Source: Marivivens niveibacter (GTDB taxonomy: Bacteria; Pseudomonadota; Alphaproteobacteria; Rhodobacterales; Rhodobacteraceae). From it: a stretch of 64,000 bases of DNA. The stretch lies in NCBI RefSeq assembly GCF_002150005.2, contig NZ_MSPP01000005.1:124001-188000 (forward strand), read 5' to 3'. The stretch's first letter is position 1. The number at the start of each line of letters is the position of its first letter. A program made the translations under genes and the position numbers. Of the stretch, positions 17,443 to 25,260 are shown piece after piece. The notes below the pieces were generated by a model, which saw nothing but the letters and a program-made list of their open reading frames with translations, searched no databases and was not told the origin of the DNA.

Positions 17443-18060
17443 ATGGCACGACTGACAGCGAAATCGCCCTTTTTCCATCCTGATTGCGAAATTACCGACA
17501 GCACGTTCGGAACCTTTGTTGAGATCGGCAAGGGCAGCCGCGTGAACAATTCGCATTTCGGTGACTATAGCTATTGTGACCGCTATGCCGACATTGCCAA
17601 CGCACAGATCGGCAAATTCGCCAATATCGCGGCCTTTAGCCGGATCGGGGCAACAGACCACCCGCTTCATACAGCTGCATGCCACCACTTCCTGTATCGA
17701 TCAGGCGATTACTGGGACGATGCCGGATCTGATAAGGCATTTTTCGAACACCGCCGATCCCGCACCGCCTACATCGGGCATGACACTTGGATCGGGGCTG
17801 GTGCGATGATCAAGCCAGAAGTGACTTTGGGCCACGGCGCTGTCGTTGCCTCTGGTGCCGTGGTCACAAAAGACGTCGAACCTTATACAATTGTCGCGGG
17901 CACTCCAGCAAAGGTTCTGCGACTGCGCCAGCCTCGTGACATAGCCGATCGCCTGATCGCATTGGCTTGGTGGGATTGGCCGCATGACGCGTTGCGTTCG
18001 GCATTGCAAGATTTTCGGTCGCTTAAGGCTGAGGCGTTCTTGGAGAAGTATGAAGGCTGA
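17443..18060 (+). CDS. Left-handed beta-helix acyltransferase of the phn locus
   Basis: The 205-residue protein is a hexapeptide-repeat (LbetaH) acyltransferase of the chloramphenicol/xenobiotic acetyltransferase type. Hexapeptide rungs are [18 protein letters not shown] and [20 protein letters not shown], and the probable catalytic His lies in TDHPLH. Such genes commonly accompany alphaproteobacterial phn operons and may N-acetylate aminophosphonates before C-P cleavage, as GNAT-type PhnO does; this role is inferred. AGGA lies 13 bases before the ATG, a long spacing. It is the last gene before convergent phnF, 150 bases after phnE2. Confidence 0.85.
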   Translation: MARLTAKSPFFHPDCEITDSTFGTFVEIGKGSRVNNSHFGDYSYCDRYADIANAQIGKFANIAAFSRIGATDHPLHTAACHHFLYRSGDYWDDAGSDKAFFEHRRSRTAYIGHDTWIGAGAMIKPEVTLGHGAVVASGAVVTKDVEPYTIVAGTPAKVLRLRQPRDIADRLIALAWWDWPHDALRSALQDFRSLKAEAFLEKYEG

Positions 18061-18097
18061 CCTGCTCTAGACCCCACTGCTAAACGACAAAATTTTG

Positions 18098-18796
18098 TTA
18101 AAAAGTAAGAGTAACCCTGTCACCCGCAAACCATGTTCGCCCGTATTCAATGGGCGTGCCGTTCAGATCCACGTTAACGCTCGTTGACCGCAGAACCGGA
18201 TCACCCTCGGAGATTTGCAAATGCAAGGCTTGCGTTGCGGTGGCTCGAACGGCGGTCAGCCGCGTAGATGCGCGGGTGTAGTCAACGACCCCCTGAGCTT
18301 TCAGGGCCTCTGTCACACTGCTTTTGTCTACGACCACCGTGGCCATGTTTGGAAAGCGTTTCAAAGGGAACAAACTTTCGAAAAGAGCGATGGGCTGTCC
18401 GTCTGCGAGCGATAGGCCGTGATAGGCGCAAATTCCGTCTCCTTCAAAAAGAGCAAGAGCTTCAGCCTCGCCTGCGGTTGCAGGACGTTCGGTTACATGG
18501 AGGACTCGTTTTTCCGGCCTGCGTCCCGCAGCGGCCAGATTTTCATGGAACCTGACCCGCTTACCAATTGGATAATCGGCCGGGGTTGCCGCAACAAATG
18601 CCCCCGCGCCGCGCCGAGTCCGCACAAGGCCTTCCTCGACCAAACTCGACAGCCCATGGCGCACCGTGTGCCGATTGACACCAAACCGTTCCGCAAGTGC
18701 GGCTTCGGTCGGCAGCTTATCTCCGGGGCGATATCGCCCATCGGCGATGTCCGCTCTTAGAGCATTAGAGATGTCTTTCCAAATGGGCGTTTTCAT
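18098..18796 (-). CDS. phnF: GntR/HutC-family regulator of phosphonate genes
   Basis: The 232-residue regulator has a winged helix-turn-helix (residues about 8-68: DISNALRADIADGRYRPGD, LPTEAALAERFGVNRHTVR) and a UTRA ligand domain (about 85-230) as in PhnF. It is divergent from phnG, with 99 bases between starts, and most likely represses the C-P lyase operon and itself until a phosphonate-derived ligand appears. The intergenic region has a TGTATAG direct repeat that could be its operator, and a Pho-box-like element. C-terminal residues GTPIEYGRTWFAGDRV are typical of the family. Confidence 0.92.
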   Translation of the reverse strand: MKTPIWKDISNALRADIADGRYRPGDKLPTEAALAERFGVNRHTVRHGLSSLVEEGLVRTRRGAGAFVAATPADYPIGKRVRFHENLAAAGRRPEKRVLHVTERPATAGEAEALALFEGDGICAYHGLSLADGQPIALFESLFPLKRFPNMATVVVDKSSVTEALKAQGVVDYTRASTRLTAVRATATQALHLQISEGDPVLRSTSVNVDLNGTPIEYGRTWFAGDRVTLTF

Positions 18797-18803
18797 CAGG
18801 GAC

Positions 18804-18836
18804 CTGTCATCGAAAATTCACAAAACTTTTCTGTCT
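18804..18836 (+). promoter_or_regulatory. Candidate Pho box upstream of phnG/phnF
   Basis: CTGTCAT at 18804-18810 is a perfect Pho half-site. At the canonical 11-base period it is followed by AATTCAC (18815) and CTTTTCT (18826), each in A/T-rich spacing. It lies eight bases from the phnF start and about 90 from phnG. The downstream half-sites are weak, so PhoB control is plausible but not certain. Confidence 0.5.
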
Positions 18837-18853
18837 TCAGAGTACGAATCCGA

Positions 18854-18880
18854 TATTATTTGTATAGTTGTATAGCAAAT
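18854..18880 (+). promoter_or_regulatory. phnG promoter -10 and candidate PhnF operator
   Basis: TATTAT (18854-18859) resembles a -10 box. Immediately after it TGTATAG occurs twice with one base between (18861-18867 and 18869-18875), inside a wider TTTG...CAAA frame. An operator overlapping the start of transcription fits repression by PhnF. No -35 is evident, consistent with an activator-dependent promoter. Confidence 0.45.
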
Positions 18881-18895
18881 GGAAAAGTTGTCGAG

Positions 18896-19351
18896 ATGAA
18901 AGACTTTTTCGATGAACACGCCGATCGCAAAGCGTGGATGAGTCTATTGGCCAAAGCTCCCAATGGCCGCGTTAGCGCGCTTTTGGACGGGGCGATCGAA
19001 CGTCCGGCGTTTACATGGCTCAGAGCGCCAGAGATTGGCAGTGCGATGGTTCGGGGACGTGCAGGTGCAACGGGTGCGCCGTTTAACCTTGGCGAAATCA
19101 CTGTCACACGTTGCGCGTTGACCATTGAAAGCGGCGCCGTCGGTCATGCCTACATTCAAGGCCGCAGCAAAGCGGATGCAGAGGCCGCAGCTTTGGTCGA
19201 TGCCTTGATGCAGACGGATGCGGCAGAGATGCTCCGTACCAACGTTCTGGAGCCGCTGCGCAAAGAGTTAGAGCAAGCCAAGGCCACCCGCGCGGCGAAA
19301 GCCGCGGCGACCAAGGTTGAATTCTTTACGATGGCGCGAGGGGAAGATTAA
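18896..19351 (+). CDS. phnG: C-P lyase core subunit PhnG
   Basis: The 151-residue subunit belongs to the PhnGHIJ complex that joins phosphonate to ATP-derived ribose and then breaks the C-P bond. Typical PhnG features are RKAWMSLLAKAP at the start, FTWLRAPEIGSAMVRGRAG in the middle and FNLGEITVTRCAL. The ATG at 18896 matches the usual N-terminus; an upstream frame extends to 18860 but overlaps the promoter. The stop TAA shares one base with the phnH ATG. Confidence 0.95.
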   Translation: MKDFFDEHADRKAWMSLLAKAPNGRVSALLDGAIERPAFTWLRAPEIGSAMVRGRAGATGAPFNLGEITVTRCALTIESGAVGHAYIQGRSKADAEAAALVDALMQTDAAEMLRTNVLEPLRKELEQAKATRAAKAAATKVEFFTMARGED

Positions 19352-19911
19352 TGCAGTCCGAAACGCTTTCTGGCGGCTTTACCGAGCCTGCGATCCAATC
19401 CGCACATGCCTTTCGCAGCATCATGAACGCTATGGCGCGCCCGGGCACAATCGAACAACTCGACAGCGCAGAGCCGCCAGCGCCTTTGTCCAAGGCCGCG
19501 GGCACTTTGCTGCTGACGCTATGCGATACGGATACGCCACTGTACCTTGCGGGCGATGTGGATTGCGACGCGGTGCGCGCTTGGCTAGCCTTTCATACCG
19601 GCGCGCCACTTGTTGGCCCAGGCCATTGCATGTTTGCGGTTGGCAGCTGGGACGCTTTGATGCCCCTCAACGCTTATCCAGTAGGCTCCTCTGAATATCC
19701 TGATCGCTCCGCGACACTGATTGTCGAGAGCAGCGAACTAGGCGACGGCATGACGCTTCGCGGTCCGGGCATTCAGGACACACATAGCCTGAGCCTCCCC
19801 GAGACCGCAGCATTTCAGGTCAATCGGGCCATGTTCCCACTGGGACTTGATTTCATTTTCACCTGCGGCGATCGGCTGGCGGCCTTGCCACGTAGCACGG
19901 AGGTCGTCTGA
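19351..19911 (+). CDS. phnH: C-P lyase core subunit PhnH
   Basis: The 186-residue subunit dimerises within the C-P lyase core. The recognisable PhnH N-terminus is GGFTEPAIQSAHAFRSIMNA with MARPG following, and the end has FPLGLDFIFTCGDRLAALPR. It overlaps phnG and phnI by a single base at each junction (TAATG and TGATG), indicating translational coupling. Confidence 0.95.
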   Translation: MQSETLSGGFTEPAIQSAHAFRSIMNAMARPGTIEQLDSAEPPAPLSKAAGTLLLTLCDTDTPLYLAGDVDCDAVRAWLAFHTGAPLVGPGHCMFAVGSWDALMPLNAYPVGSSEYPDRSATLIVESSELGDGMTLRGPGIQDTHSLSLPETAAFQVNRAMFPLGLDFIFTCGDRLAALPRSTEVV

Positions 19912-20999
19912 TGTACGTTGCAGTCAAAGGCGGAGAGCGCGCCATTGAAAACGCCCACGCGTGGCTGGCCGAAGAACGGCGGGGGGATACTGCTGTCGCA
20001 GAACTTGGCCTTGCGCAAATCAAAGAACAACTGAAGCTGTCGGTTGATCGCGTCATGGCGGAAGGTTCGCTCTATGACCCCGATCTTGCAGCGCTTGCGA
20101 TAAAGCAGTCTCGAGGGGACTTGATTGAGGCGATTTTCCTCATTCGCGCCTACCGCACGACAATGCCTCGGTTTGGTAGTTCGAAACCAGTGGACACGGG
20201 CGCTATGGCATGCGACCGACGCATCTCGGCCACGTTCAAGGACCTGCCAGGTGGGCAAGTTTTGGGGCCGACTTTTGACTACACGCACCGTTTGCTGGAT
20301 TTTAAACTGGCCGCCGATGGCGAAGTTCCAGAAACCGCGATGCGCAAAGCGGACGCGGGCCACGTGCCCCATGTGACCAAATTCCTTAATCAAGAAGGAC
20401 TGATAGAAGAGTCACCGCAGGACGACACAGCCCCTCCGGACCTGACACGCGAGCCATTGGAAATGCCCGCAAACCGCGCGTCGCGCCTGCAAGCGCTGGC
20501 CCGTGCGGACGAGGGGTTCACACTTGGCCTCGCCTATTCCACACAGCGCGGCTATGGCCGCAACCACGCCTTTGTGGGCGAGCTTCGCATCGGCGCGGTC
20601 CCTGTCGAAATGGACATTCCCGAATTAGGTTTCGCTGTCGAGATCGGCGAGGTCACACTGACGGAATGCGAGACGGTCAACCAATTCAAAGGCTCCAAAA
20701 CCGAGCCACCGCAATTCACGCGCGGCTATGGGCTGGTTTTTGGCCAGTCAGAGCGCAAAGCGATTTCTATGGCTCTGGTCGACCGTGCCCTGCGTTGGAA
20801 AGAGCTGGGCGAAGATTTTGAAAACGCACCTGCGCAGGACGCGGAATTCGTGCTGTACCACGCGGACAATATCCAGGCGACAGGCTTTTTGGAGCATATA
20901 AAACTGCCCCATTACGTTGATTTCCAATCCGAACTGGAACTGGTTCGCAAGCTACGCCGAGAGGCAGTTTCTGCCCAAGTTCAAGAGGCTGCGGAATGA
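19911..20999 (+). CDS. phnI: C-P lyase core subunit PhnI (nucleosidase-like)
   Basis: The 362-residue protein provides the active site for replacing adenine of ATP by the phosphonate. It starts MYVAVKGGERAIENAHAWL, the PhnI signature, and contains RGDLIEAIFLIRAYRTT and QRGYGRNHAFVGELR. Length agrees with the family (about 355-375). Its stop overlaps the following HAD gene by four bases (ATGA). Confidence 0.95.
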   Translation: MYVAVKGGERAIENAHAWLAEERRGDTAVAELGLAQIKEQLKLSVDRVMAEGSLYDPDLAALAIKQSRGDLIEAIFLIRAYRTTMPRFGSSKPVDTGAMACDRRISATFKDLPGGQVLGPTFDYTHRLLDFKLAADGEVPETAMRKADAGHVPHVTKFLNQEGLIEESPQDDTAPPDLTREPLEMPANRASRLQALARADEGFTLGLAYSTQRGYGRNHAFVGELRIGAVPVEMDIPELGFAVEIGEVTLTECETVNQFKGSKTEPPQFTRGYGLVFGQSERKAISMALVDRALRWKELGEDFENAPAQDAEFVLYHADNIQATGFLEHIKLPHYVDFQSELELVRKLRREAVSAQVQEAAE

Positions 21000-21595
21000 C
21001 ACCTGATACGGTTGTTTTTGATATCGGCGCCGTTCTGGTGGATTGGCGTCCCGAGCTGGCTTGGGCCGATGATTTGGGGCTAGAAGGTGCACGCGCCTTT
21101 CTGGATCGCATCGGATTTGAGAAACTTAATTTTGCTTGCGATGCAGGAGCCAGTTTTGCCGATGCAAGCCGACAGATCGCCGATCCCGAAGATGCGGCAC
21201 GACTAGCGCAATACGTGGATCGGTATCCCCTCACCGTTGCGAACAAAATCACAGGGACATGGGATATTTTGTTCGACCTCAAGGCGCGCGGATATGCAGT
21301 GCATGCCATCACCAACTGGTCGGCCGAGACGTGGCCGCGGGGGCTCTCGGTGCATCCCGAATTGGCCGAAGTCTTTGGCACCACTGTTGTGTCGGGTCAG
21401 GTCGGCGTCGTCAAACCCAGCGTCGAAATCTATCGACTTCTGTGTGACCTGGCCGAAGTCATGCCCGAGCACTGTGTCTTCATCGACGATGGTCTACACA
21501 ATTGCCTGGGCGCAAAGGCGGCGGGTATGGATGCAATCCACTTTACCGGCTCGGACGCTCTAAGCGGCGCATTGAAAGAGCGAGGTCTATTATGA
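20996..21595 (+). CDS. HAD-family phosphatase inserted between phnI and phnJ
   Basis: The 199-residue protein is a HAD hydrolase of the small-cap (haloacid dehalogenase/YihX-like) type. Motif I is FDIGAVLVDW (nucleophile Asp 9, without the usual second Asp, as in many of this subgroup), motif II is AITNWS, the motif III Lys is in VVKPS, and motif IV is VFIDDGLHN. It overlaps phnI by 4 bases and the micro-ORF by 4 bases, so it is made with the C-P lyase. It could dephosphorylate a ribose-phosphate intermediate of the pathway; this is inference from position only. Confidence 0.85.
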   Translation: MTPDTVVFDIGAVLVDWRPELAWADDLGLEGARAFLDRIGFEKLNFACDAGASFADASRQIADPEDAARLAQYVDRYPLTVANKITGTWDILFDLKARGYAVHAITNWSAETWPRGLSVHPELAEVFGTTVVSGQVGVVKPSVEIYRLLCDLAEVMPEHCVFIDDGLHNCLGAKAAGMDAIHFTGSDALSGALKERGLL

Positions 21596-21705
21596 GCCTC
21601 GCTTTTGATTGGCCTCCGCTTATGCGGCTCAACGACTATCGTCGATCCATACCTGCGCTTTTGTCCGCGAACCATCCTCATCAAGAAAGAGCGTCAGTGT
21701 CATGA
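21592..21705 (+). CDS. 37-codon micro-ORF coupling the HAD gene to phnJ
   Basis: An ATG at 21592 overlaps the HAD stop as ATGA, and the TGA at 21703-21705 overlaps the phnJ ATG (21702) also as ATGA. The peptide starts MSLAFDWPPLMRLNDY and is polar, with no membrane segment. Every other junction of the G-to-K block is a 1- or 4-base overlap, so a ribosome could pass from HAD to phnJ without release. It may be a relay that keeps PhnJ in step, a real small subunit, or the remnant of a longer gene. The chance of both junctions matching by accident is low but not nil. Confidence 0.5.
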   Translation: MSLAFDWPPLMRLNDYRRSIPALLSANHPHQERASVS

Positions 21706-22562
21706 CTCACGATACAGAATACAACTTTGCTTATCTTGATGAGCAAACCAAGCGGATGATCCGCCGAGCCATTCTCAAAGGACTTGCTGTTCCGGGATAT
21801 CAAGTGCCTTTTGCCAGCCGCGAAATGCCGATGCCCTATGGATGGGGGACAGGCGGCGTGCAGGTCTCGGCCGCTGTGCTTATGCCTCAGGATACCTTTA
21901 AGGTGATCGACCAAGGCGCCGATGACACGACAAATGCAGTGTCCATCCGGTCGTTTTTTCAGCGTACAGCTGGGGTCAGGACCACTACGGCCACGTCTGA
22001 TGCAAGTGTCATTCAAACCCGCCACCGGATTCCCGAGGAACGTCTGACCGAGGATCAGATCCTAGTATATCAGGTTCCCATCCCAGAACCTTTGCGATTT
22101 TTGGAGCCGCGCGAGAGCGAGACCCGCAAAATGCACAGCCTCGAAGAATACGGGCTCATGCATGTGAAACTCTATGAAGACATCAGCCGCCACGGCCATA
22201 TCGCCACCTCCTATGCCTATCCGGTGAAGGTGGAAGAGCGTTATGTGATGGACCCATCGCCCATCCCGAAATTCGACAATCCCAAACTGGGCAACATGCC
22301 CGCAATTCAGCTTTTTGGTGCAGGCCGCGAACAGCGCATTTATGCGCTGCCACCCTATACATCTGTCATCAGCCTCGATTTTGAGGACCACCCGTTTGAG
22401 GCCAGCAAGGCAGATCACCCTTGCGGATTGTGTGGCGCGATCGACAGCTATCTGGATGAGGTCATCACCGACGATCAAGGCGGGCGGCTGTTCGTCTGCT
22501 CCGACACAGACTATTGCGAAAACCGCCGCAACGCTGGCCACAAAGGAAAGGACGCGGCATGA
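21702..22562 (+). CDS. phnJ: C-P lyase radical-SAM subunit PhnJ
   Basis: The 286-residue enzyme cleaves the C-P bond using S-adenosylmethionine and a 4Fe-4S cluster. The Cys residues fall at 241, 244, 266 and 272 (HPCGLCG, FVCSDTDYC), in the known Cx2Cx21Cx5C spacing, and the radical Gly lies at residue 32 (VPGYQVPF). Starting at 21702 gives this numbering, whereas the longer frame from 21609 would add 31 residues that belong to the micro-ORF region in another frame. It overlaps phnK by ATGA. Confidence 0.95.
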   Translation: MTHDTEYNFAYLDEQTKRMIRRAILKGLAVPGYQVPFASREMPMPYGWGTGGVQVSAAVLMPQDTFKVIDQGADDTTNAVSIRSFFQRTAGVRTTTATSDASVIQTRHRIPEERLTEDQILVYQVPIPEPLRFLEPRESETRKMHSLEEYGLMHVKLYEDISRHGHIATSYAYPVKVEERYVMDPSPIPKFDNPKLGNMPAIQLFGAGREQRIYALPPYTSVISLDFEDHPFEASKADHPCGLCGAIDSYLDEVITDDQGGRLFVCSDTDYCENRRNAGHKGKDAA

Positions 22563-23329
22563 TCCCGTTGCTCTCTGTTCAGGGTATTTCCAAATATTAC
22601 GGCGCCCATATCGGCTGCAAAGATGTGTCTTTCGACCTCTACCCTGGTGAGGTGATGGGGATTGTCGGGGAATCCGGTTCGGGCAAATCGACGCTGCTGA
22701 ATTGTTTGGCCGGACATCTGCCCCCTGACGAAGGACAGGTTGTATTTGACACCCGCACCGATGGGCCGCGTGACACAGTCACCATGTCAGAACCCGAACG
22801 CCGGATGCTGGGCCGCACGGATTGGGCTTTTGTCCACCAGCACGCCCGCGACGGACTGCGTATGGGCGTAAGCGCGGGCGGCAATGTCGGAGAGCGACTT
22901 ATGGCGGTAGGCGAACGCAACTATGGCGATATTCGTGGTAAGGCCACAGATTGGCTGGAGCGTGTCGAGATTGATGCCTCGCGGGTCGATGACCGTCCCA
23001 TTACCTTTTCCGGCGGCATGCAGCAACGCCTGCAAATTGCCCGTAATTTGGTGACCGGACCGCGTCTGGTCTTTATGGACGAACCAACTGGCGGGCTTGA
23101 TGTGTCGGTGCAGGCACGGCTACTGGACCTGATACGCGGGCTGGTGCGCGACATGGGGCTGTCGGCGATCATGGTCACGCATGACCTTGCCGTGGTGCGT
23201 TTGCTTGCTGACCGCCTGATGGTGATGAAATCCGGCCGTGTGGTCGAGGCAGGCCTGACAGATCAAGTACTGGACGACCCGCAGCACGCCTATTCCCAGC
23301 TACTTGTCTCTTCCGTTTTGCAGGTATGA
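22559..23329 (+). CDS. phnK: C-P lyase ABC-type subunit PhnK
   Basis: The 256-residue ABC ATPase associates with the PhnGHIJ core and not with a permease. Walker A is GESGSGKST, the signature TFSGGMQQRL, Walker B RLVFMDEPTGGLD and the switch VTHDLAVV. The ATG at 22559 overlaps the phnJ stop. The phnL ATG follows three bases after its stop codon. Confidence 0.94.
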   Translation: MIPLLSVQGISKYYGAHIGCKDVSFDLYPGEVMGIVGESGSGKSTLLNCLAGHLPPDEGQVVFDTRTDGPRDTVTMSEPERRMLGRTDWAFVHQHARDGLRMGVSAGGNVGERLMAVGERNYGDIRGKATDWLERVEIDASRVDDRPITFSGGMQQRLQIARNLVTGPRLVFMDEPTGGLDVSVQARLLDLIRGLVRDMGLSAIMVTHDLAVVRLLADRLMVMKSGRVVEAGLTDQVLDDPQHAYSQLLVSSVLQV

Positions 23330-23332
23330 GCG

Positions 23333-24016
23333 ATGATTGAACTCAAAAACGTCTCAAAAACTTTCACGCTGCACAATCAATCCAGCGCTGTGATCGAAGT
23401 CATCAACGATGTCTCTTTCAGCGTAGCAGCCGGCGAATGTGTTGCTCTTACTGGCGCGTCCGGTGCGGGGAAATCCACGTTGATGCGTATGATTTATGGC
23501 AACTACCTAACGCAAGCGGGTTCGATCTGCATTGGCGATGTAAACGTTGTCCAAGCTGAACCGCGCGAGGTAATCGCGCTGCGCCGAGAGGTGCTGGGCT
23601 ATGTCAGCCAGTTCCTCCGGGTCGTACCCCGTGTGCCAACGCTGGACGTTGTGGCGGACCCGTTACGCGCGTTGGGCGTTCCTTCCGACGACGCCCAAGC
23701 AAGGGCGCAGGACCTGCTGACGCAGCTTAACATCCCACAGCGGCTTTGGTCTTTGTCACCGACAACCTTTTCTGGGGGCGAACAGCAACGGGTCAACATC
23801 GCACGCGGGTTCGCCCATGCCTATCCCGCGATGCTTTTGGACGAACCCACAGCGAGCCTTGATGCGACCAATCGCGAGGTTGTGTTATCCCTGATCGAAG
23901 AGGCCAAAGCGCGCGGTTGTGCGATCATAGGCATATTCCATGACGAATCTGCTCGCGACCGTGTCTGCAACCGCGAAATTGACGTGAGTGCGTTCACACC
24001 CGGAGCCGCCGCATGA
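23333..24016 (+). CDS. phnL: C-P lyase ABC-type subunit PhnL
   Basis: The 227-residue ABC ATPase pairs with PhnK on the C-P lyase core. Walker A is GASGAGKST, the signature TFSGGEQQRV and Walker B AMLLDEPTASLD. It contains YVSQFLRVVPRVPTLDVV, characteristic of PhnL. It overlaps phnN by four bases (ATGA). Confidence 0.94.
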   Translation: MIELKNVSKTFTLHNQSSAVIEVINDVSFSVAAGECVALTGASGAGKSTLMRMIYGNYLTQAGSICIGDVNVVQAEPREVIALRREVLGYVSQFLRVVPRVPTLDVVADPLRALGVPSDDAQARAQDLLTQLNIPQRLWSLSPTTFSGGEQQRVNIARGFAHAYPAMLLDEPTASLDATNREVVLSLIEEAKARGCAIIGIFHDESARDRVCNREIDVSAFTPGAAA

Positions 24017-24558
24017 TCAAGGGGCGCCTTATTGCTGTTGTTGGTCCATCTGGTGTGGGCAAAGACAGTGTCATGCAAGGCGTGGCGCAAGTGTTGCCAG
24101 AAGTCCTACTGGTGCGTCGCGTGATCACACGCGCGCCCGATCTGGGCGGCGAAGACTATGACGCCGTAACAGAAACCCAGTTTCAAAAGATGGCAAAAAA
24201 CGGGGAATTTGCCGTCCATTGGGGCGCGCATGGATTGTATTACGGCATTCCGCAAACCGTTCGGCATCAAATCGGTAAGGGTGGGCTTTGTCTTGCAAAT
24301 TTCTCTCGCAAGGCGCTGAGGGCTGGGGCTGATACCTTCCCGAATTTCATGGTTCTGAACTTGACCGCTCAGCCCGAAACGCTGGCTGCGCGTTTGGGTG
24401 CGCGAGGCCGCGAAACGGCATCCGACATTGCACGACGTTTGGCCGAGGCCGAGAAATCACTACCGATTGGCCTAAATATCCAAACGGTTTCAAATGACGG
24501 CCCGCTAGACCAAACAATCGCGCGCGTGGCAAAGCTGATTCAGCCAGTGAGCATATAG
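24013..24558 (+). CDS. phnN: Ribose 1,5-bisphosphokinase PhnN
   Basis: The 181-residue kinase converts ribose 1,5-bisphosphate to PRPP, returning the ribose scaffold of C-P lyase to nucleotide synthesis. The P-loop is GPSGVGKDS, followed by RRVITRAPD and GEFAVHWGAHGLYYG, as in PhnN and guanylate-kinase-like folds. It is the last gene of the phnG-N run. Its 3' end overlaps the convergent DUF1045 gene by 19 bases, so antisense transcript overlap is unavoidable. Confidence 0.93.
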   Translation: MIKGRLIAVVGPSGVGKDSVMQGVAQVLPEVLLVRRVITRAPDLGGEDYDAVTETQFQKMAKNGEFAVHWGAHGLYYGIPQTVRHQIGKGGLCLANFSRKALRAGADTFPNFMVLNLTAQPETLAARLGARGRETASDIARRLAEAEKSLPIGLNIQTVSNDGPLDQTIARVAKLIQPVSI

Positions 24559-25211
24559 CGATGAATCAGTTCGAACCGGCCATCTTCGCGTTCGCCGCAC
24601 AGGGCGATTTGATCGACAACAAAAGGGGTAGGCAGATCAGGAAGATGCGCTTGGACGCGGTCCGCCCAACCTGCCACGTCTTCTGTGGGCAGCTGTCCCG
24701 ACAGGGTCAGGTGAAACCTGAACTCTTCCAAGACATATGGGTAGCCCCAAGCCGTCAACAGCGCGTCTTGCCGATCGCTCAAACCGGCCTTACGACGGCG
24801 CGCCAGCTCCGCCTCGCTCGCAGGGGCGCGAAACGCGTCGAGGTCTTGCACGCAAGCTGCCGCAACCCGCTGCAGGCCGCCCACACCACCGCGCGGGGTC
24901 AGCGCAAGAAATCGGCCCAATTTCGAAAGTTCCAAACCATCGCAAACGGCAGGTTTTTGACCAGCAGCCAGCGCGGCTACAGCGTCTTTCAGCGCAGCAA
25001 CCGTCTGCCCCTCAGCCAGCCGGAAGGGCGGTTTGAGCGTACCGTGAAAACCATACTTGCGGGGTGTCATGGTAATGTCATGCAAACCCGTAAGATCAAA
25101 TTGCGGCACTTTTGTGCCACTGACAACGTCCCAACCGAGCCAGGCCGCGCCAAACGCCGCGAGCGGGCCGTCGGGCGGAACGTAATAAATTGCAAAGCGA
25201 GCGTATGACAT
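24540..25211 (-). CDS. DUF1045 protein, 2H phosphoesterase-like
   Basis: The 223-residue protein belongs to the DUF1045 family found in phn loci. Two His-x-Thr motifs are visible, H56-G-T58 (KYGFHGTLKPPF) and H167-L-T169 (FRFHLTLSG), at the spacing expected of 2H phosphoesterases, which open cyclic phosphates. AGGGGA lies five bases before the ATG at 25211. No phnP (cyclic ribose phosphate phosphodiesterase) is seen in the window, so this protein may open 5-phosphoribosyl-1,2-cyclic phosphate instead; that is inference. It is convergent with phnN and divergent from phnM. Confidence 0.85.
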   Translation of the reverse strand: MSYARFAIYYVPPDGPLAAFGAAWLGWDVVSGTKVPQFDLTGLHDITMTPRKYGFHGTLKPPFRLAEGQTVAALKDAVAALAAGQKPAVCDGLELSKLGRFLALTPRGGVGGLQRVAAACVQDLDAFRAPASEAELARRRKAGLSDRQDALLTAWGYPYVLEEFRFHLTLSGQLPTEDVAGWADRVQAHLPDLPTPFVVDQIALCGEREDGRFELIHRYMLTG

Positions 25212-25260
25212 GAATTCCCCTTTTTCGGCATCATCCCTAACACCATGTCATGACAATAAA

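Noticed and set aside
17291-17455. 54-codon frame starting one base inside the phnE2 stop (TAATG)
   Set aside because: The overlap is suggestive, but the peptide is featureless, runs into the next gene's start, and the sequence between looks like an ordinary leader.
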